From Shewanella litorisediminis (GTDB taxonomy: Bacteria > Pseudomonadota > Gammaproteobacteria > Enterobacterales > Shewanellaceae): DNA of 64,000 nucleotides. The stretch is taken from the NCBI RefSeq assembly GCF_016834455.1, contig NZ_CP069213.1, forward strand, positions 620,501 to 684,500, in the 5' to 3' direction. Positions 9,029 to 17,147 of the stretch are shown here, piece by piece (position 1 is the first letter of the stretch; every line of letters starts with the position of its first letter). The translations under genes were made by a program, and so were the position numbers. The notes under the pieces are model-generated. The model did not search any database and was not told the DNA's origin. It worked only from the letters and a program-made list of their open reading frames with translations.

Positions 9029-9494
9029 CTTGTGTCCTTCTGGTTAGACAAATTTGGGGAGGTCTTTGGAATAATTCTGGCGCTAATGATACCCGAGATT
9101 GGTGACATTTTCAGTGGCCTTTGCCATTGGCTATTACTTTGGCAGGGACAAAGTTTTCGGGCAGAATGGTTGGCTTATCTAAGGAAGGTGCGAATAAGTC
9201 CCGTGCTTGCTCTGCGTGTGCTTAGAGTGGATAGATGCAAGGCACAGTTCGCAGCGAATGGCCCTAGTCCTTCGCAAGAACTGTAACGCAGCAGATACCT
9301 CTGTAAGTCATGCCCTGCGGGGCTTTGATAGCAACACCATTTCGGCGTTATTCAACTTCAGCAGGCCTCGGCATGCCCTCAGTTGAATGCCTTGAACTGT
9401 CGCTGCTATCAAAGCCAGAGCTGTGCGACGACTTGTTCGCACCTTCCCTAAACAGCCGACAGCTGTTTAGAAATACACACCTCACGAACCACAC
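9029..9494. other. fbp/DPP IV divergent spacer, mostly filled by a MITE-like element
   Basis: 466 bases between divergent genes. Bases 9183-9447 are a non-coding element with IS5-like ends. The remaining 154 bases next to fbp should carry the fbp promoter. Only 43 bases separate the element from the DPP IV start, so that gene's promoter must lie inside or across the element. Confidence 0.7.
9183..9447. mobile_element. 265-bp MITE-like element with IS5-type terminal repeats
   Basis: Terminal inverted repeats of 18 bp, GGAAGGTGCGAATAAGTC at the left and GACTTGTTCGCACCTTCC at the right (one mismatch), are flanked by a 4-bp direct repeat CTAA (9179-9182 and 9448-9451). From memory, the E. coli IS5 end begins GGAAGGTGCGAACAAG and IS5 duplicates YTAR targets, so the match is specific. 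The interior has no transposase. It does hold a large imperfect inverted repeat with GGCTTTGATAGCA / TGCTATCAAAGCC arms (about 9319-9417). The element must be mobilised in trans by an IS5-family transposase, if at all. Confidence 0.85.
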
Positions 9495-11741
9495 ATGGAA
9501 CAAACAATGATTAAAAAAATCGTGGCTTCATTGATGCTGGCGGGCGTGGCCGTCTCCATTCAGGCGGCGCCGGCCTTCCCGGGCGCAGGCACTGAGCCTC
9601 TGGCAATCGAACGCATGTATGCATCCCCGGCGCTGGCGGGCAGTAGCCCACGTGGTCTGGCCCTGTCTCCCGATGGCAGCAAGGTTACCTTTTTGAAGGG
9701 CCGCGCCGACAATCAGCACTTTTACGATCTCTGGCAGATGGACGTGGCGAGCGGCAAGGTAAGCCTGCTGCTGGATGCCGACAAACTGGCAGGTGGCGAG
9801 CTTTCCGATGAAGAAAAGGCTCGCCGCGAGCGTCAGCGCATTTATGGCCAGGGCATTATGGAATACTTCTGGGCCAAAGACGGTGAGGCGCTGCTGATCC
9901 CGGCCGCTGGGCAGCTGTATTACTTCACACCCAATAGCGGCGATGTGCGCCTGCTCGCCACCGGCGAAGGCTTTGCCACCGACGCCAAGCTGTCACCCAA
10001 GGGCAAGTATGTCTCCTTTATTAAGGAGCAAAACCTCTATGTGTATGAATTGGCGAGCAATAAGCTTACTCAGCTGACCAAGGACGGTGGCGGCGCCATC
10101 AAAAACGGCATGGCTGAGTTTGTGGCCCAGGAAGAAATGGACCGCATGACCGGCTACTGGTGGGCGCCTGACGAAGCGCGCATCGCCTTTACCCGTATCG
10201 ACGAGTCGCCGGTGGAGCTGGTGACCCGCAATGAAATCTATGCCGATGGCATTAAGCTCACCGAGCAGCGCTACCCCTATGCCGGTAAGGCCAACGTGGA
10301 AATCGCCCTGGGGATTGTCACCCTGGATGGCGGCAACACCAACTGGGTAGACCTTGGCAAAGAGAAAGACATTTACCTGCCGCGGGTGAAGTGGCTGCCA
10401 AACAGCACTGAGCTCAGCTTCCAATGGCAGAGCCGTGACCAGCAGACCCTGGAGCTTCGTAAAGTGGCGGTGGACAAACCCGGCAAGAGTCAGCTGCTGG
10501 TGAAGGAAACCAGCAAGGCCTGGGTAAACCTCAATAACGACCTGCGCTTTTTAAAAGAGAGCGGCGATTTTCTTTGGGCCTCAGAACGCGATGGTTACAA
10601 CCATATTTACCTGTTCGATGCCAAGGGTAAGGTGAAACGTCAGCTTACCAAGGGTGACTGGACCGTAGATGAAATTGCTTACGTTGATGAAACAGCCGGT
10701 ATTGTTTACTTCAGTGGTCGCAAGGACAAGGTCACCGAGCGTCATCTGTACCGGGTGAGCCTCAAGGGCGGCGAGATTGAACGGCTCTCAACTGCGGCCG
10801 GTATGCACGGCACCGTATTTGCCGAAAACAGCCCAGTGTATTTGGATTACTTCAACAGCCTGTCGCAACCGCCGCAGGTGAGTTTGCATGATGCGGCCGG
10901 TAAGTATCTGGCCTGGGTAGAAGAAAACGCCGTGAAGGACGGCCATCCACTGTATCCCTTTGCTGGCCTGTGGCAGCTGCCCGAGTTTGGCACGCTGAAG
11001 GCTGACGATGGTCAGGCGCTGCATTACCGTTTGTTCAAGCCGGTAAACTTTGATGCCAGCAAAAAATATCCCGTGGTGGTGCGGGTTTACGGTGGTCCCC
11101 ATGCTCAGCTGGTGACCAACAGCTGGAGCGAGCAGGATTACTTTACCCAATATTTGCTGCAAAACGATTATCTGGTATTTCAGCTGGATAACCGCGGCTC
11201 GGCCCATCGCGGTACTAAGTTCGAGTATGTGATCTATCAGAATCTTGGTGATGCTGAGGTGCGTGACCAGATGGCGGGAGTGGATTACCTGCGCACGCTT
11301 CCCTTTGTTGCTGGCGACAAAGTGGCGATTTATGGCCACAGCTACGGCGGTTATATGGCGTTGATGAGTCTCTTTAAGGCGCCAGGTCACTTTAAAGCGG
11401 CCATTTCCGGTGCCCCTGTAACAGATTGGCGCCTTTACGATACCCATTACACCGAGCGCTACATGGGTCATCCGGAACGCAATAACGAAGGCTACGACAA
11501 GGCGAGCGTGTTTCCCCATGTTGGCGGTTATCAGGGCGGGCTCTTGATGTATCACGGTATGGCCGATGATAACGTGCTGTTTGAAAACTCGACCCGGGTT
11601 TACAAGGCGCTGCAGGACGAAGGAAAGCTGTTCCGTATGGTGGATTACCCCGGCTCCAAGCATTCGATGCGTGGCGAGAAGGTACGCACCCACCTGTATC
11701 GCACCCTGGCGGACTTCCTGGATACTGAGCTCAAGCGTTAA
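9495..11741 (+). CDS. Dipeptidyl-peptidase IV-like serine protease (S9B)
   Basis: 748 residues; a second ATG four codons in (9507) gives a cleaner signal peptide (KKIVASLMLAGVAVSIQA-AP) and has GGA just upstream, so either start is possible. Secreted to the periplasm or surface, it removes X-Pro or X-Ala dipeptides from peptide N-termini. The N-terminal beta-propeller carries FVAQEEMDRMTGYWW, whose paired glutamates anchor the substrate amino terminus in DPP IV. The C-terminal alpha/beta-hydrolase domain has Ser616 in GHSYGGY, Asp691 in GMADDN and His723 in SKHSM. Length matches bacterial DPP IV (about 740). The gene follows an IS5-like element directly. DPP IV fits better than a generic prolyl oligopeptidase because of the EE motif. 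Confidence 0.9.
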   Translation: MEQTMIKKIVASLMLAGVAVSIQAAPAFPGAGTEPLAIERMYASPALAGSSPRGLALSPDGSKVTFLKGRADNQHFYDLWQMDVASGKVSLLLDADKLAGGELSDEEKARRERQRIYGQGIMEYFWAKDGEALLIPAAGQLYYFTPNSGDVRLLATGEGFATDAKLSPKGKYVSFIKEQNLYVYELASNKLTQLTKDGGGAIKNGMAEFVAQEEMDRMTGYWWAPDEARIAFTRIDESPVELVTRNEIYADGIKLTEQRYPYAGKANVEIALGIVTLDGGNTNWVDLGKEKDIYLPRVKWLPNSTELSFQWQSRDQQTLELRKVAVDKPGKSQLLVKETSKAWVNLNNDLRFLKESGDFLWASERDGYNHIYLFDAKGKVKRQLTKGDWTVDEIAYVDETAGIVYFSGRKDKVTERHLYRVSLKGGEIERLSTAAGMHGTVFAENSPVYLDYFNSLSQPPQVSLHDAAGKYLAWVEENAVKDGHPLYPFAGLWQLPEFGTLKADDGQALHYRLFKPVNFDASKKYPVVVRVYGGPHAQLVTNSWSEQDYFTQYLLQNDYLVFQLDNRGSAHRGTKFEYVIYQNLGDAEVRDQMAGVDYLRTLPFVAGDKVAIYGHSYGGYMALMSLFKAPGHFKAAISGAPVTDWRLYDTHYTERYMGHPERNNEGYDKASVFPHVGGYQGGLLMYHGMADDNVLFENSTRVYKALQDEGKLFRMVDYPGSKHSMRGEKVRTHLYRTLADFLDTELKR

Positions 11742-11778
11742 CCTGGCTGCAGCTTAAGCACTTAGTTTAGCCCACTGA

Positions 11779-11807
11779 AAAGGCCTGTCGATGACAGGCC
11801 TTTTTTT
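11779..11807 (+). terminator. Terminator of the DPP IV gene
   Basis: AAGGCCTGTC / GACAGGCCTT stem followed by seven T. Confidence 0.9.
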
Positions 11808-11879
11808 GATGCTTGTTGGTACTACTCGAGTAAGCTTGTCGCGCTTCAGCCAATGACCGCTTGATAAAATTCAGCCAAT

Positions 11880-11910
11880 AAAAAAGCCAATCCGAAGATT
11901 GGCTTTTTTG
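11880..11910 (-). terminator. Terminator of arcA
   Basis: AAAAAGCCAAT / ATTGGCTTTTTT hairpin just after the arcA stop; symmetric A/T tracts allow bidirectional use. Confidence 0.9.
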
Positions 11911-11924
11911 TTCAGGGTTAACCC

Positions 11925-12641
11925 TTACTCGTCCAGGTTACCGCAGAAGCGATAGCCTTCACCGTGGATAGTGGCAATGATTTCCGGCGTGTCCGGCTGG
12001 CTTTCGAAGTGCTTGCGGATACGACGGATAGTCACGTCTACGGTACGGTCATGTGGTTTGAGTTCACGGCCGGTCATCTTCATCAAAAGATCGGCGCGGC
12101 TCAGGATCTTGCCTGGGTTTTCAACGAAGTGCAGCATTGCACGGAATTCGCTGCGTGGCAGTTTATAAGACTCACCGGATGGGCTGACCAGAGAGCGGCT
12201 GTTGATTTCCAGGCTCCAGTCATTGAAACGATAAACCTCGACCGCGGCTCTTTCTTCGACTTCGGCGCCAGCGCTATTGACGCGAGTCAGAAGGTTACGG
12301 GCACGAATGGTCAGCTCACGTGGGTTGAACGGCTTGGTAATATAATCGTCCGCGCCAATTTCAAGACCCAGGATCTTGTCCACTTCGTTATCACGGCCAG
12401 TCAGGAAGATCAGGCCAATGTTGTTGATTTCACGCAGTTCGCGCGCCAACAACAGACCGTTTTTACCCGGCAGGTTGATATCCATCACCACCAGGTTGAT
12501 CTTGTTTTCCTGCAAGGCTTTATGCATTTCTGCGCCATCGTTGGCCTCAGTCACCACATATCCCTCGGCCTCAAAAATACTTCTTAATGTATTACGGGTA
12601 ACGGCTTCGTCTTCTACGATCAGAATGTGCGGATTTTGCAT
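11925..12641 (-). CDS. arcA: Aerobic respiration control response regulator ArcA
   Basis: 238 residues from [12 protein letters not shown]; a TTG two codons earlier is not favoured. OmpR-family regulator, phosphorylated by a separately encoded kinase system (ArcB, or ArcS/HptA in Shewanella), that switches respiratory and central metabolism genes when oxygen falls. Receiver domain (1-120) with Asp54 as phosphoacceptor ([12 protein letters not shown]) and Lys in [10 protein letters not shown]. The winged-helix effector ends in [14 protein letters not shown] and [14 protein letters not shown], nearly identical to E. coli ArcA. The long AT-rich upstream region suggests complex control. In this window it sits alongside other anaerobic-metabolism genes. 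Confidence 0.97.
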   Translation of the reverse strand: MQNPHILIVEDEAVTRNTLRSIFEAEGYVVTEANDGAEMHKALQENKINLVVMDINLPGKNGLLLARELREINNIGLIFLTGRDNEVDKILGLEIGADDYITKPFNPRELTIRARNLLTRVNSAGAEVEERAAVEVYRFNDWSLEINSRSLVSPSGESYKLPRSEFRAMLHFVENPGKILSRADLLMKMTGRELKPHDRTVDVTIRRIRKHFESQPDTPEIIATIHGEGYRFCGNLDE

Positions 12642-13194
12642 AATCAAGTACCTAAATTTAAAACAAATCTGTGCTAATCGGGTGTGTCGGCTGGCTGTCA
12701 GCCAGGCCCTGCTTTTTTATTCCGGCAAGACCCAAATAACCTGAGGAGGTAAAGAGACAACGCCTTAGAGGCACACTCTACGACTAGTTCAATAATCTTT
12801 CCGCAGGGGAAAGTGCGAACTGTACCCACTTCGATAAAAAACAACTTGCTGAAGTTCCCAAGTCGTTATTTTTTTTCAAAGTATAAATGTTAAATTGAAT
12901 ATGGATCACATTTTGTACAGTTGTTTAGCCAAGTTACTGACATCAGCGGAAAATCTGTAACAGCCTGTATCAAATGAACGGCTGGATGATTTGGATGGCT
13001 AACGCTGTCAATTGTACTCGTTTTAGGCATTTGTTAACAATTGAAATGTTAACAAATCCATTGTGGCAGCCGATTAATTATCATTAATATTAATTATGTT
13101 TTTGAAAAATATATGAATATACGCTTATTGAAATGAGATCCAGCTCACAAGGCTAGGCAGCGTAACAGAGTCTGCTAAACTAGCTCAGGTTCTT
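12642..13194. other. AT-rich divergent spacer between arcA and the DUF3293 gene
   Basis: About 550 bases, notably AT-rich from 12860 to 13130, without a credible gene. It contains the palindromic element at 13031-13055 and AT tracts of ATTAAT character. The most likely content is the two divergent promoters and regulator sites; individual -10/-35 boxes are too ambiguous to call. Confidence 0.6.
13031..13055. promoter_or_regulatory. Palindromic TGTTAACA pair upstream of arcA
   Basis: Perfect inverted repeat TTGTTAACA / TGTTAACAA with a 7-base spacer; each arm is itself a TGTTAACA palindrome. GTTAA is the core of ArcA boxes, so autoregulation is possible, but the start-to-start spacing of 15 does not match the 11-base direct-repeat spacing known for ArcA. 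Another regulator may bind here. Confidence 0.45.
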
Positions 13195-13689
13195 TTGCAT
13201 GATTATCACGACATGGAAAATCATTCTCACACGCTCTGGAACATCTATCAGTCGGCAAGTTTCTTGTTGACTCAACACCTTTCTCCACACGCACACTTTG
13301 CCATTATCACTGCCTACAACCCCTTGGGTGAACTTCTGGATGCCTGCCAAAACCGTTTGCTTGACCGGCAACTGTTAAGGGATATAGAAGCGTTGGGCGT
13401 GCCTTATCGCGCCCTTATTGGCACCAATGATCAGCTGTCCCACATGGAAAAAAGCTGGGCTGTGTTTTTGGAGCAAGAGGACAGTATCCGTTTGGCCCAT
13501 AAATACCGGCAAAATGCGCTCTACTATGTGATGCAGGACGAGCTGATGTTGCTTCCTTGCCGGATGGGCAGCGCACCGCAGACATTGGGGTCGTTCCGCT
13601 CCCGGGTGAGACTGGTGCATGAGCTGCCTGAGTTGGTGCCAACCGACGGGGCAGAAGGTCAGGCATCATTGGGATTCCAGTTTCTGTGA
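13195..13689 (+). CDS. DUF3293 domain protein
   Basis: 164 residues if the TTG start is used, which has AGG five bases upstream. An ATG six codons in (13213) lacks a visible ribosome site. Soluble, no signal peptide. The features that suggest DUF3293 are FAIITAYNPLGELLD, then a short Asn-rich turn, and a conserved SHMEKSWAVFL that places His-Glu near the middle. The family is small and of unknown biochemical role. The last 40 residues are variable. Divergent from arcA and followed by the lysine riboswitch leader, so it is probably a single-gene unit. Confidence 0.75.
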   Translation: MHDYHDMENHSHTLWNIYQSASFLLTQHLSPHAHFAIITAYNPLGELLDACQNRLLDRQLLRDIEALGVPYRALIGTNDQLSHMEKSWAVFLEQEDSIRLAHKYRQNALYYVMQDELMLLPCRMGSAPQTLGSFRSRVRLVHELPELVPTDGAEGQASLGFQFL

Positions 13690-13722
13690 ACACAGCATTT
13701 TTTCAACTTGCATAATTTCGCA

Positions 13723-13752
13723 TTGACTTGAATACCGCTTTATTGCTACTTT
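13723..13752 (+). promoter_or_regulatory. Probable lysC promoter
   Basis: TTGACT (13723-13728) and TACTTT (13747-13752), spacing 18, lie about 24 bases before the riboswitch P1 stem. The -10 box is weak. Confidence 0.5.
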
Positions 13753-13775
13753 TTTCGTCCCTTCCCCGCGGAAGG

Positions 13776-13955
13776 CACAGAAGAGGAGCGCCAACTAGGT
13801 AGCAGGTTTGAGGAGCAATCACTCCAAAGACGGCCTGTGAGGGAGATTGGCGCCGAGGCGAAACCGCTTGCTTGAGTGCGTTTTGTCGGTCGTTCAGGCT
13901 GAATCCTGACGATTGTCACCTGTTAATTGGTGGAGAGCTTCTGGTGACGATCGCT
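13776..13955 (+). ncRNA. Lysine riboswitch (L box)
   Basis: The leader matches the lysine aptamer of E. coli lysC in several conserved blocks: AGAAGAGGAGCG at the start, GGCGCCGAGGCGA in the middle, GGCTGAATCCTGAC, TTGTCACC, and GGTGGAGAGCTTCTGGTG at the end. P1 forms between CACAGAAG (13776-13783) and CTTCTGGTG (13938-13946); P5 between CACC (13917-13920) and GGTG (13929-13932). An alternative hairpin GATTGTCACC / GGTGACGATC (13911-13952) excludes both P1 and P5 and probably forms part of the switch. High lysine should lower expression of the downstream lysC. Confidence 0.93.
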
Positions 13956-14024
13956 TTTCCCTCCTTTTGGGGTGCCGTATCTTTGCACCAGGCTCTTCGA
14001 ACGAAGTCAGTTCGGAGATTACTC

Positions 14025-14081
14025 ATGAAAACCCGTTTTACCTTGAATGTCGCTGTCTTCCACTCGATGGAGGTGTGCTGA
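14025..14081 (+). CDS. Putative 18-residue leader peptide upstream of lysC
   Basis: A short ORF, MKTRFTLNVAVFHSMEVC, has GGAG seven bases before its ATG and ends in a TGA that shares its last base with the lysC ATG (TGATG). It lies wholly between the riboswitch and lysC. It has a single lysine codon, so classical lysine attenuation is unlikely; translational coupling to lysC is the more natural role. Real translation is unproven. Confidence 0.5.
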   Translation: MKTRFTLNVAVFHSMEVC

Positions 14082-15439
14082 TGTCTCTGGTTGTAGCCAA
14101 GTTCGGTGGCACCTCGGTCGCCGATTTCAATGCCATGTCACGCTGCGCCGCCATAGTGTTGGCCAATCCTGCTACCCGTTTGGTGGTGGTCAGTGCATCC
14201 AGCGGTGTGACCAATCTGCTGGTGGAACTGACCCAGGCCACAGTCACCGATGAGCGTCGGCTGCAGCTGCTAAAGCAGATTGCCCAAATTCAATACGCCA
14301 TCCTCGATAAGCTGGAGCGCCCTCAGGATGTGGCAGCCGCCCTCGATGCCCTGTTGTCGCGCATTGCCAGCTTGAGCGAGTCATTGGTGCTCAATCGCAG
14401 CAAAGCCATCATGGATGAGCTCTTGTCCATGGGAGAGCAATGTTCCGCGCTGCTGTTTTCGGCGGTACTGAGGCAGCAAGGTGCCAAGAGCAGCAGTTTC
14501 GATGTGCGTCAGGTTATGCGAACCGACAGCCACTTCGGCCGCGCCGAGCCGCAGATTGAAGACATAGCGATGCTGGCCAGGGATTTCCTGCAGCCATTGC
14601 TCGAACGGGACATAGTGGTGACACAGGGCTTTATCGGTGCCGATGCCGAAGGCCGCACTACTACCCTGGGCCGTGGTGGCAGCGATTATTCCGCTGCGCT
14701 GTTGGCAGAAGCTCTGCGTGCGGACGCGGTAGAGATTTGGACCGATGTGGCGGGTATTTACACCACAGATCCCCGTTTGGCCCCCAACGCCAGACCCATT
14801 GCCGAAATCAGTTTTAACGAAGCGGCCGAAATGGCTACTTTCGGTGCCAAGGTATTGCACCCTGCCACCATTTTGCCGGCCGTACGTCAGCAAATTCAGG
14901 TGTTTGTAGGTTCAAGCCGCGAACCTGAAAAGGGCGGCACCTGGATCCGCCATCAGGTGGAGAATCCCCCAATTTACCGCGCCGTGGCCGTGCGCCGCGA
15001 CCAGACGCTGCTGAACCTGCACAGCCTGCAAATGCTCCATGCCCGTGGTTTTTTGGCTGAGACCTTTGCAACCCTGGCACGTCATAAAATCTCGGTTGAC
15101 CTTATCACCACCTCAGAAGTAAACGTGTCACTGACGCTGGATAAAACCGGCTCGGACTCCACTGGCAGCGGTTTACTCAGTGAAGCCTTACTGCAGGAAC
15201 TGTCCCAACATTGCCGGGTGCGGGTTGAGGACAACCTCGCGCTGGTGGCCATTATCGGTAACCGTATCGCCAGCACGCCGGGGATTTGTCGACAGGTGTT
15301 TACCGTGCTCGAAAACCATAATGTGCGGATGATTTGCCAGGGCGCGAGCCCCCATAACCTGTGCGTGCTGGTGGCCGAGAGTGAAGCGGCACAGGTCGTG
15401 AAGGCACTGCACGAGAATCTGTTTGAAGGTCAGGCATAA
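14081..15439 (+). CDS. lysC: Lysine-sensitive aspartokinase III
   Basis: 452 residues from the ATG with GGAGG seven bases upstream (E. coli LysC has 449). It phosphorylates aspartate with ATP, the first step to lysine, methionine, threonine and diaminopimelate. The N-terminal kinase domain has VAKFGGTSVADF at residues 4-15, the TQGFIGAD and TTLGRGGSDYSAALLAEAL motifs, then WTDVAGIYTTDPRL. Two ACT domains follow (about 305-450, including VDLITTSEVNVSLTLD and VRMICQGAS), where lysine binds for feedback. Transcribed behind a lysine riboswitch and coupled at TAATG to an AstE-like hydrolase gene. Monofunctional: no homoserine dehydrogenase domain. Confidence 0.95.
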   Translation: MSLVVAKFGGTSVADFNAMSRCAAIVLANPATRLVVVSASSGVTNLLVELTQATVTDERRLQLLKQIAQIQYAILDKLERPQDVAAALDALLSRIASLSESLVLNRSKAIMDELLSMGEQCSALLFSAVLRQQGAKSSSFDVRQVMRTDSHFGRAEPQIEDIAMLARDFLQPLLERDIVVTQGFIGADAEGRTTTLGRGGSDYSAALLAEALRADAVEIWTDVAGIYTTDPRLAPNARPIAEISFNEAAEMATFGAKVLHPATILPAVRQQIQVFVGSSREPEKGGTWIRHQVENPPIYRAVAVRRDQTLLNLHSLQMLHARGFLAETFATLARHKISVDLITTSEVNVSLTLDKTGSDSTGSGLLSEALLQELSQHCRVRVEDNLALVAIIGNRIASTPGICRQVFTVLENHNVRMICQGASPHNLCVLVAESEAAQVVKALHENLFEGQA

Positions 15440-16542
15440 TGCGGGTCGATAAACACGACGTTCGGGTGGGTGAGCTGGCTGCGGGTCAGCCACTGTCTTT
15501 GCCTGTGTATCGCTTTAAAGGCAAGGGTGCAGGACCCAGTGTCTATATTCAGGCCAACGTCCATGGCGCCGAGGTGCAGGGCAATGCGGTGATCTATCAG
15601 CTGATGAAACTCCTTGAGCACTATGAGCTTTTTGGGGATATCAGTCTGGTGCCGCTGGCAAACCCACTGGGTATTAACCAAAAAAGCGGCGAGTTTACCC
15701 TTGGCCGTTTCGACCCTATTACCGGGGTGAACTGGAACCGCGAGTATCTGGACCATGGGTTTAATATTGAGGTCTGGTATCAGGAGCACGCCCATCTGGA
15801 TGACGGGTCGCTTATCACTGCGTTTCGCGCCACCCTGGTCGAAGAGTGTGCCCGCAGACTGAATAATCCCTGGGGTGTGACCACAGGGCACAGGCTTGCG
15901 GTAACCCTGCAATCCATGGCCCACAAGGCCGACATAGTGCTCGACCTGCATACCGGCCCCAAGTCATGTAAACATCTGTATTGCCCGGAATATGAGCGCA
16001 GTGCTGCTCAGTATTTCTCAATCCCCTACACCTTGCTCATACCCAACAGCTTTGGCGGCGCCATGGATGAAGCGGCTTTTGTTCCCTGGTGGACACTGGC
16101 TGAGGTGGCCTCCATCCATGGTCGTGAACTGGGGGTTAAGGTCTCGGCGTTAACCCTGGAGCTTGGCAGTCAGGAGCGTATTGACCTCGACGATGCGCTG
16201 GAAGACGCAGAAGGTATTCTGGCTTACCTCAGTCATCGCGGTGTTATAGCCGAAACTGTGCCGCCCAAGCCCATGAAACGCTATGGCTGTTTCCTGAAAA
16301 ACTACCGCAAGTTTCATGCTCCCAAGGCGGGCATGGTGGAATACCTTGGCAAGGTGGGCGTGCCGATGAAGGCCAGTGAACCTCTGGTGAACCTGTTAAG
16401 ACTGGATCTTTACGGGACAGGTGAAGAGCTGACTGTGCTGCGTCTACCGGAAGATGGGGTCCCCATACTGCATTTTGCCTCGGCTTCGGTGCATCAGGGG
16501 ACAGAGCTTTATAAGGTGATGACCAAGGTCTTTGAGCTGTAA
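15439..16542 (+). CDS. AstE/aspartoacylase-family zinc hydrolase
   Basis: 367 residues; the ATG overlaps the lysC stop. The family cleaves N-acyl groups from amino acids (succinylglutamate, acetylaspartate) or trims peptides with one zinc. Zinc ligands are visible in NVHGAEVQGN (His and Glu) and in VLDLHTGPKSCKHLY (His); NWNRE and LELGSQERID complete the active site region. No signal peptide, so cytosolic. The C-terminal beta domain (about 285-367, APKAGMVEYLGKVGV) is typical of the family. Position behind lysC under a lysine riboswitch suggests a substrate linked to aspartate or lysine, but the substrate is unknown. A perfect bidirectional terminator follows. Confidence 0.85.
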   Translation: MRVDKHDVRVGELAAGQPLSLPVYRFKGKGAGPSVYIQANVHGAEVQGNAVIYQLMKLLEHYELFGDISLVPLANPLGINQKSGEFTLGRFDPITGVNWNREYLDHGFNIEVWYQEHAHLDDGSLITAFRATLVEECARRLNNPWGVTTGHRLAVTLQSMAHKADIVLDLHTGPKSCKHLYCPEYERSAAQYFSIPYTLLIPNSFGGAMDEAAFVPWWTLAEVASIHGRELGVKVSALTLELGSQERIDLDDALEDAEGILAYLSHRGVIAETVPPKPMKRYGCFLKNYRKFHAPKAGMVEYLGKVGVPMKASEPLVNLLRLDLYGTGEELTVLRLPEDGVPILHFASASVHQGTELYKVMTKVFEL

Positions 16543-16560
16543 GCAGATGGTTGGCGATAA

Positions 16561-16592
16561 AAAAACACCGGACTTAAGTCCGGTGTTTTTTT
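16561..16592. terminator. Bidirectional terminator between the AstE-like gene and asnC
   Basis: Perfect 15-bp palindromic arms AAAAACACCGGACTT / AAGTCCGGTGTTTTT serve both convergent genes. Confidence 0.95.
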
Positions 16593-16607
16593 ATCGTGCC
16601 ATTTCAA

Positions 16608-17069
16608 TCAGGGTTTTACCGCCCGCACTATGGGGTTTTGCAGACTTATCAGGGTCTCAGTGGACTGAATTTCGGCGATGGACTGGATGCGATTAATCAG
16701 CACATGTTGCAGGCTGTCGATGGACTGGCACATGACTTTCACGAAGATGCTGTAGTTGCCCGTGGTGTAGTAGGCCTCTACCACTTCTTCCAACGCGTTG
16801 AGTTTGGAAATGGCGGCAGGGTAGTCACCGGCACTTTTAAGGTTGATACCAATAAAACAGCAAACGTCGTAACCCAGGGCTTTGGGATTTACAGTGATTT
16901 GGGCGCCGGTAATGATGCCGGCCTGCTTCATCTTTTCTACCCGCACATGGATGGTGCCGGCGCTGACCCCAAAGCGCTTTGCCAACTCCGCAAAGGGAGT
17001 GCGGGCATCGGCCATCAGGGCCTCGAGGATCTGATTGTCCAACTGATCGCGCTGAAATGATGTATCCAC
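16608..17069 (-). CDS. asnC: Transcriptional regulator AsnC
   Basis: 153 residues. Lrp/AsnC-family regulator, which in E. coli senses asparagine and activates asnA. The N-terminal helix-turn-helix (about 20-60: FAELAKRFGVSAGTIHVRVEK) is followed by the RAM ligand-binding domain with YYTTGNYSIFVKVMC and LINRIQSIAEIQSTETLI. The match to E. coli AsnC is close across the whole length, better than to Lrp. No asnA gene is adjacent in the window. Confidence 0.93.
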   Translation of the reverse strand: MDTSFQRDQLDNQILEALMADARTPFAELAKRFGVSAGTIHVRVEKMKQAGIITGAQITVNPKALGYDVCCFIGINLKSAGDYPAAISKLNALEEVVEAYYTTGNYSIFVKVMCQSIDSLQHVLINRIQSIAEIQSTETLISLQNPIVRAVKP

Positions 17070-17147
17070 TGCTAACTGCTCTAACTACCGAATGATTGAA
17101 CAATAATTTACGGGCTTCAGTGTTTTTTTTCCAGTGAAAAGGTGGCT

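Noticed and set aside
9310..9510. 66-codon open frame inside the MITE-like element
   Set aside because: It spans the element's inner inverted repeat and right terminal repeat, and resembles no transposase.
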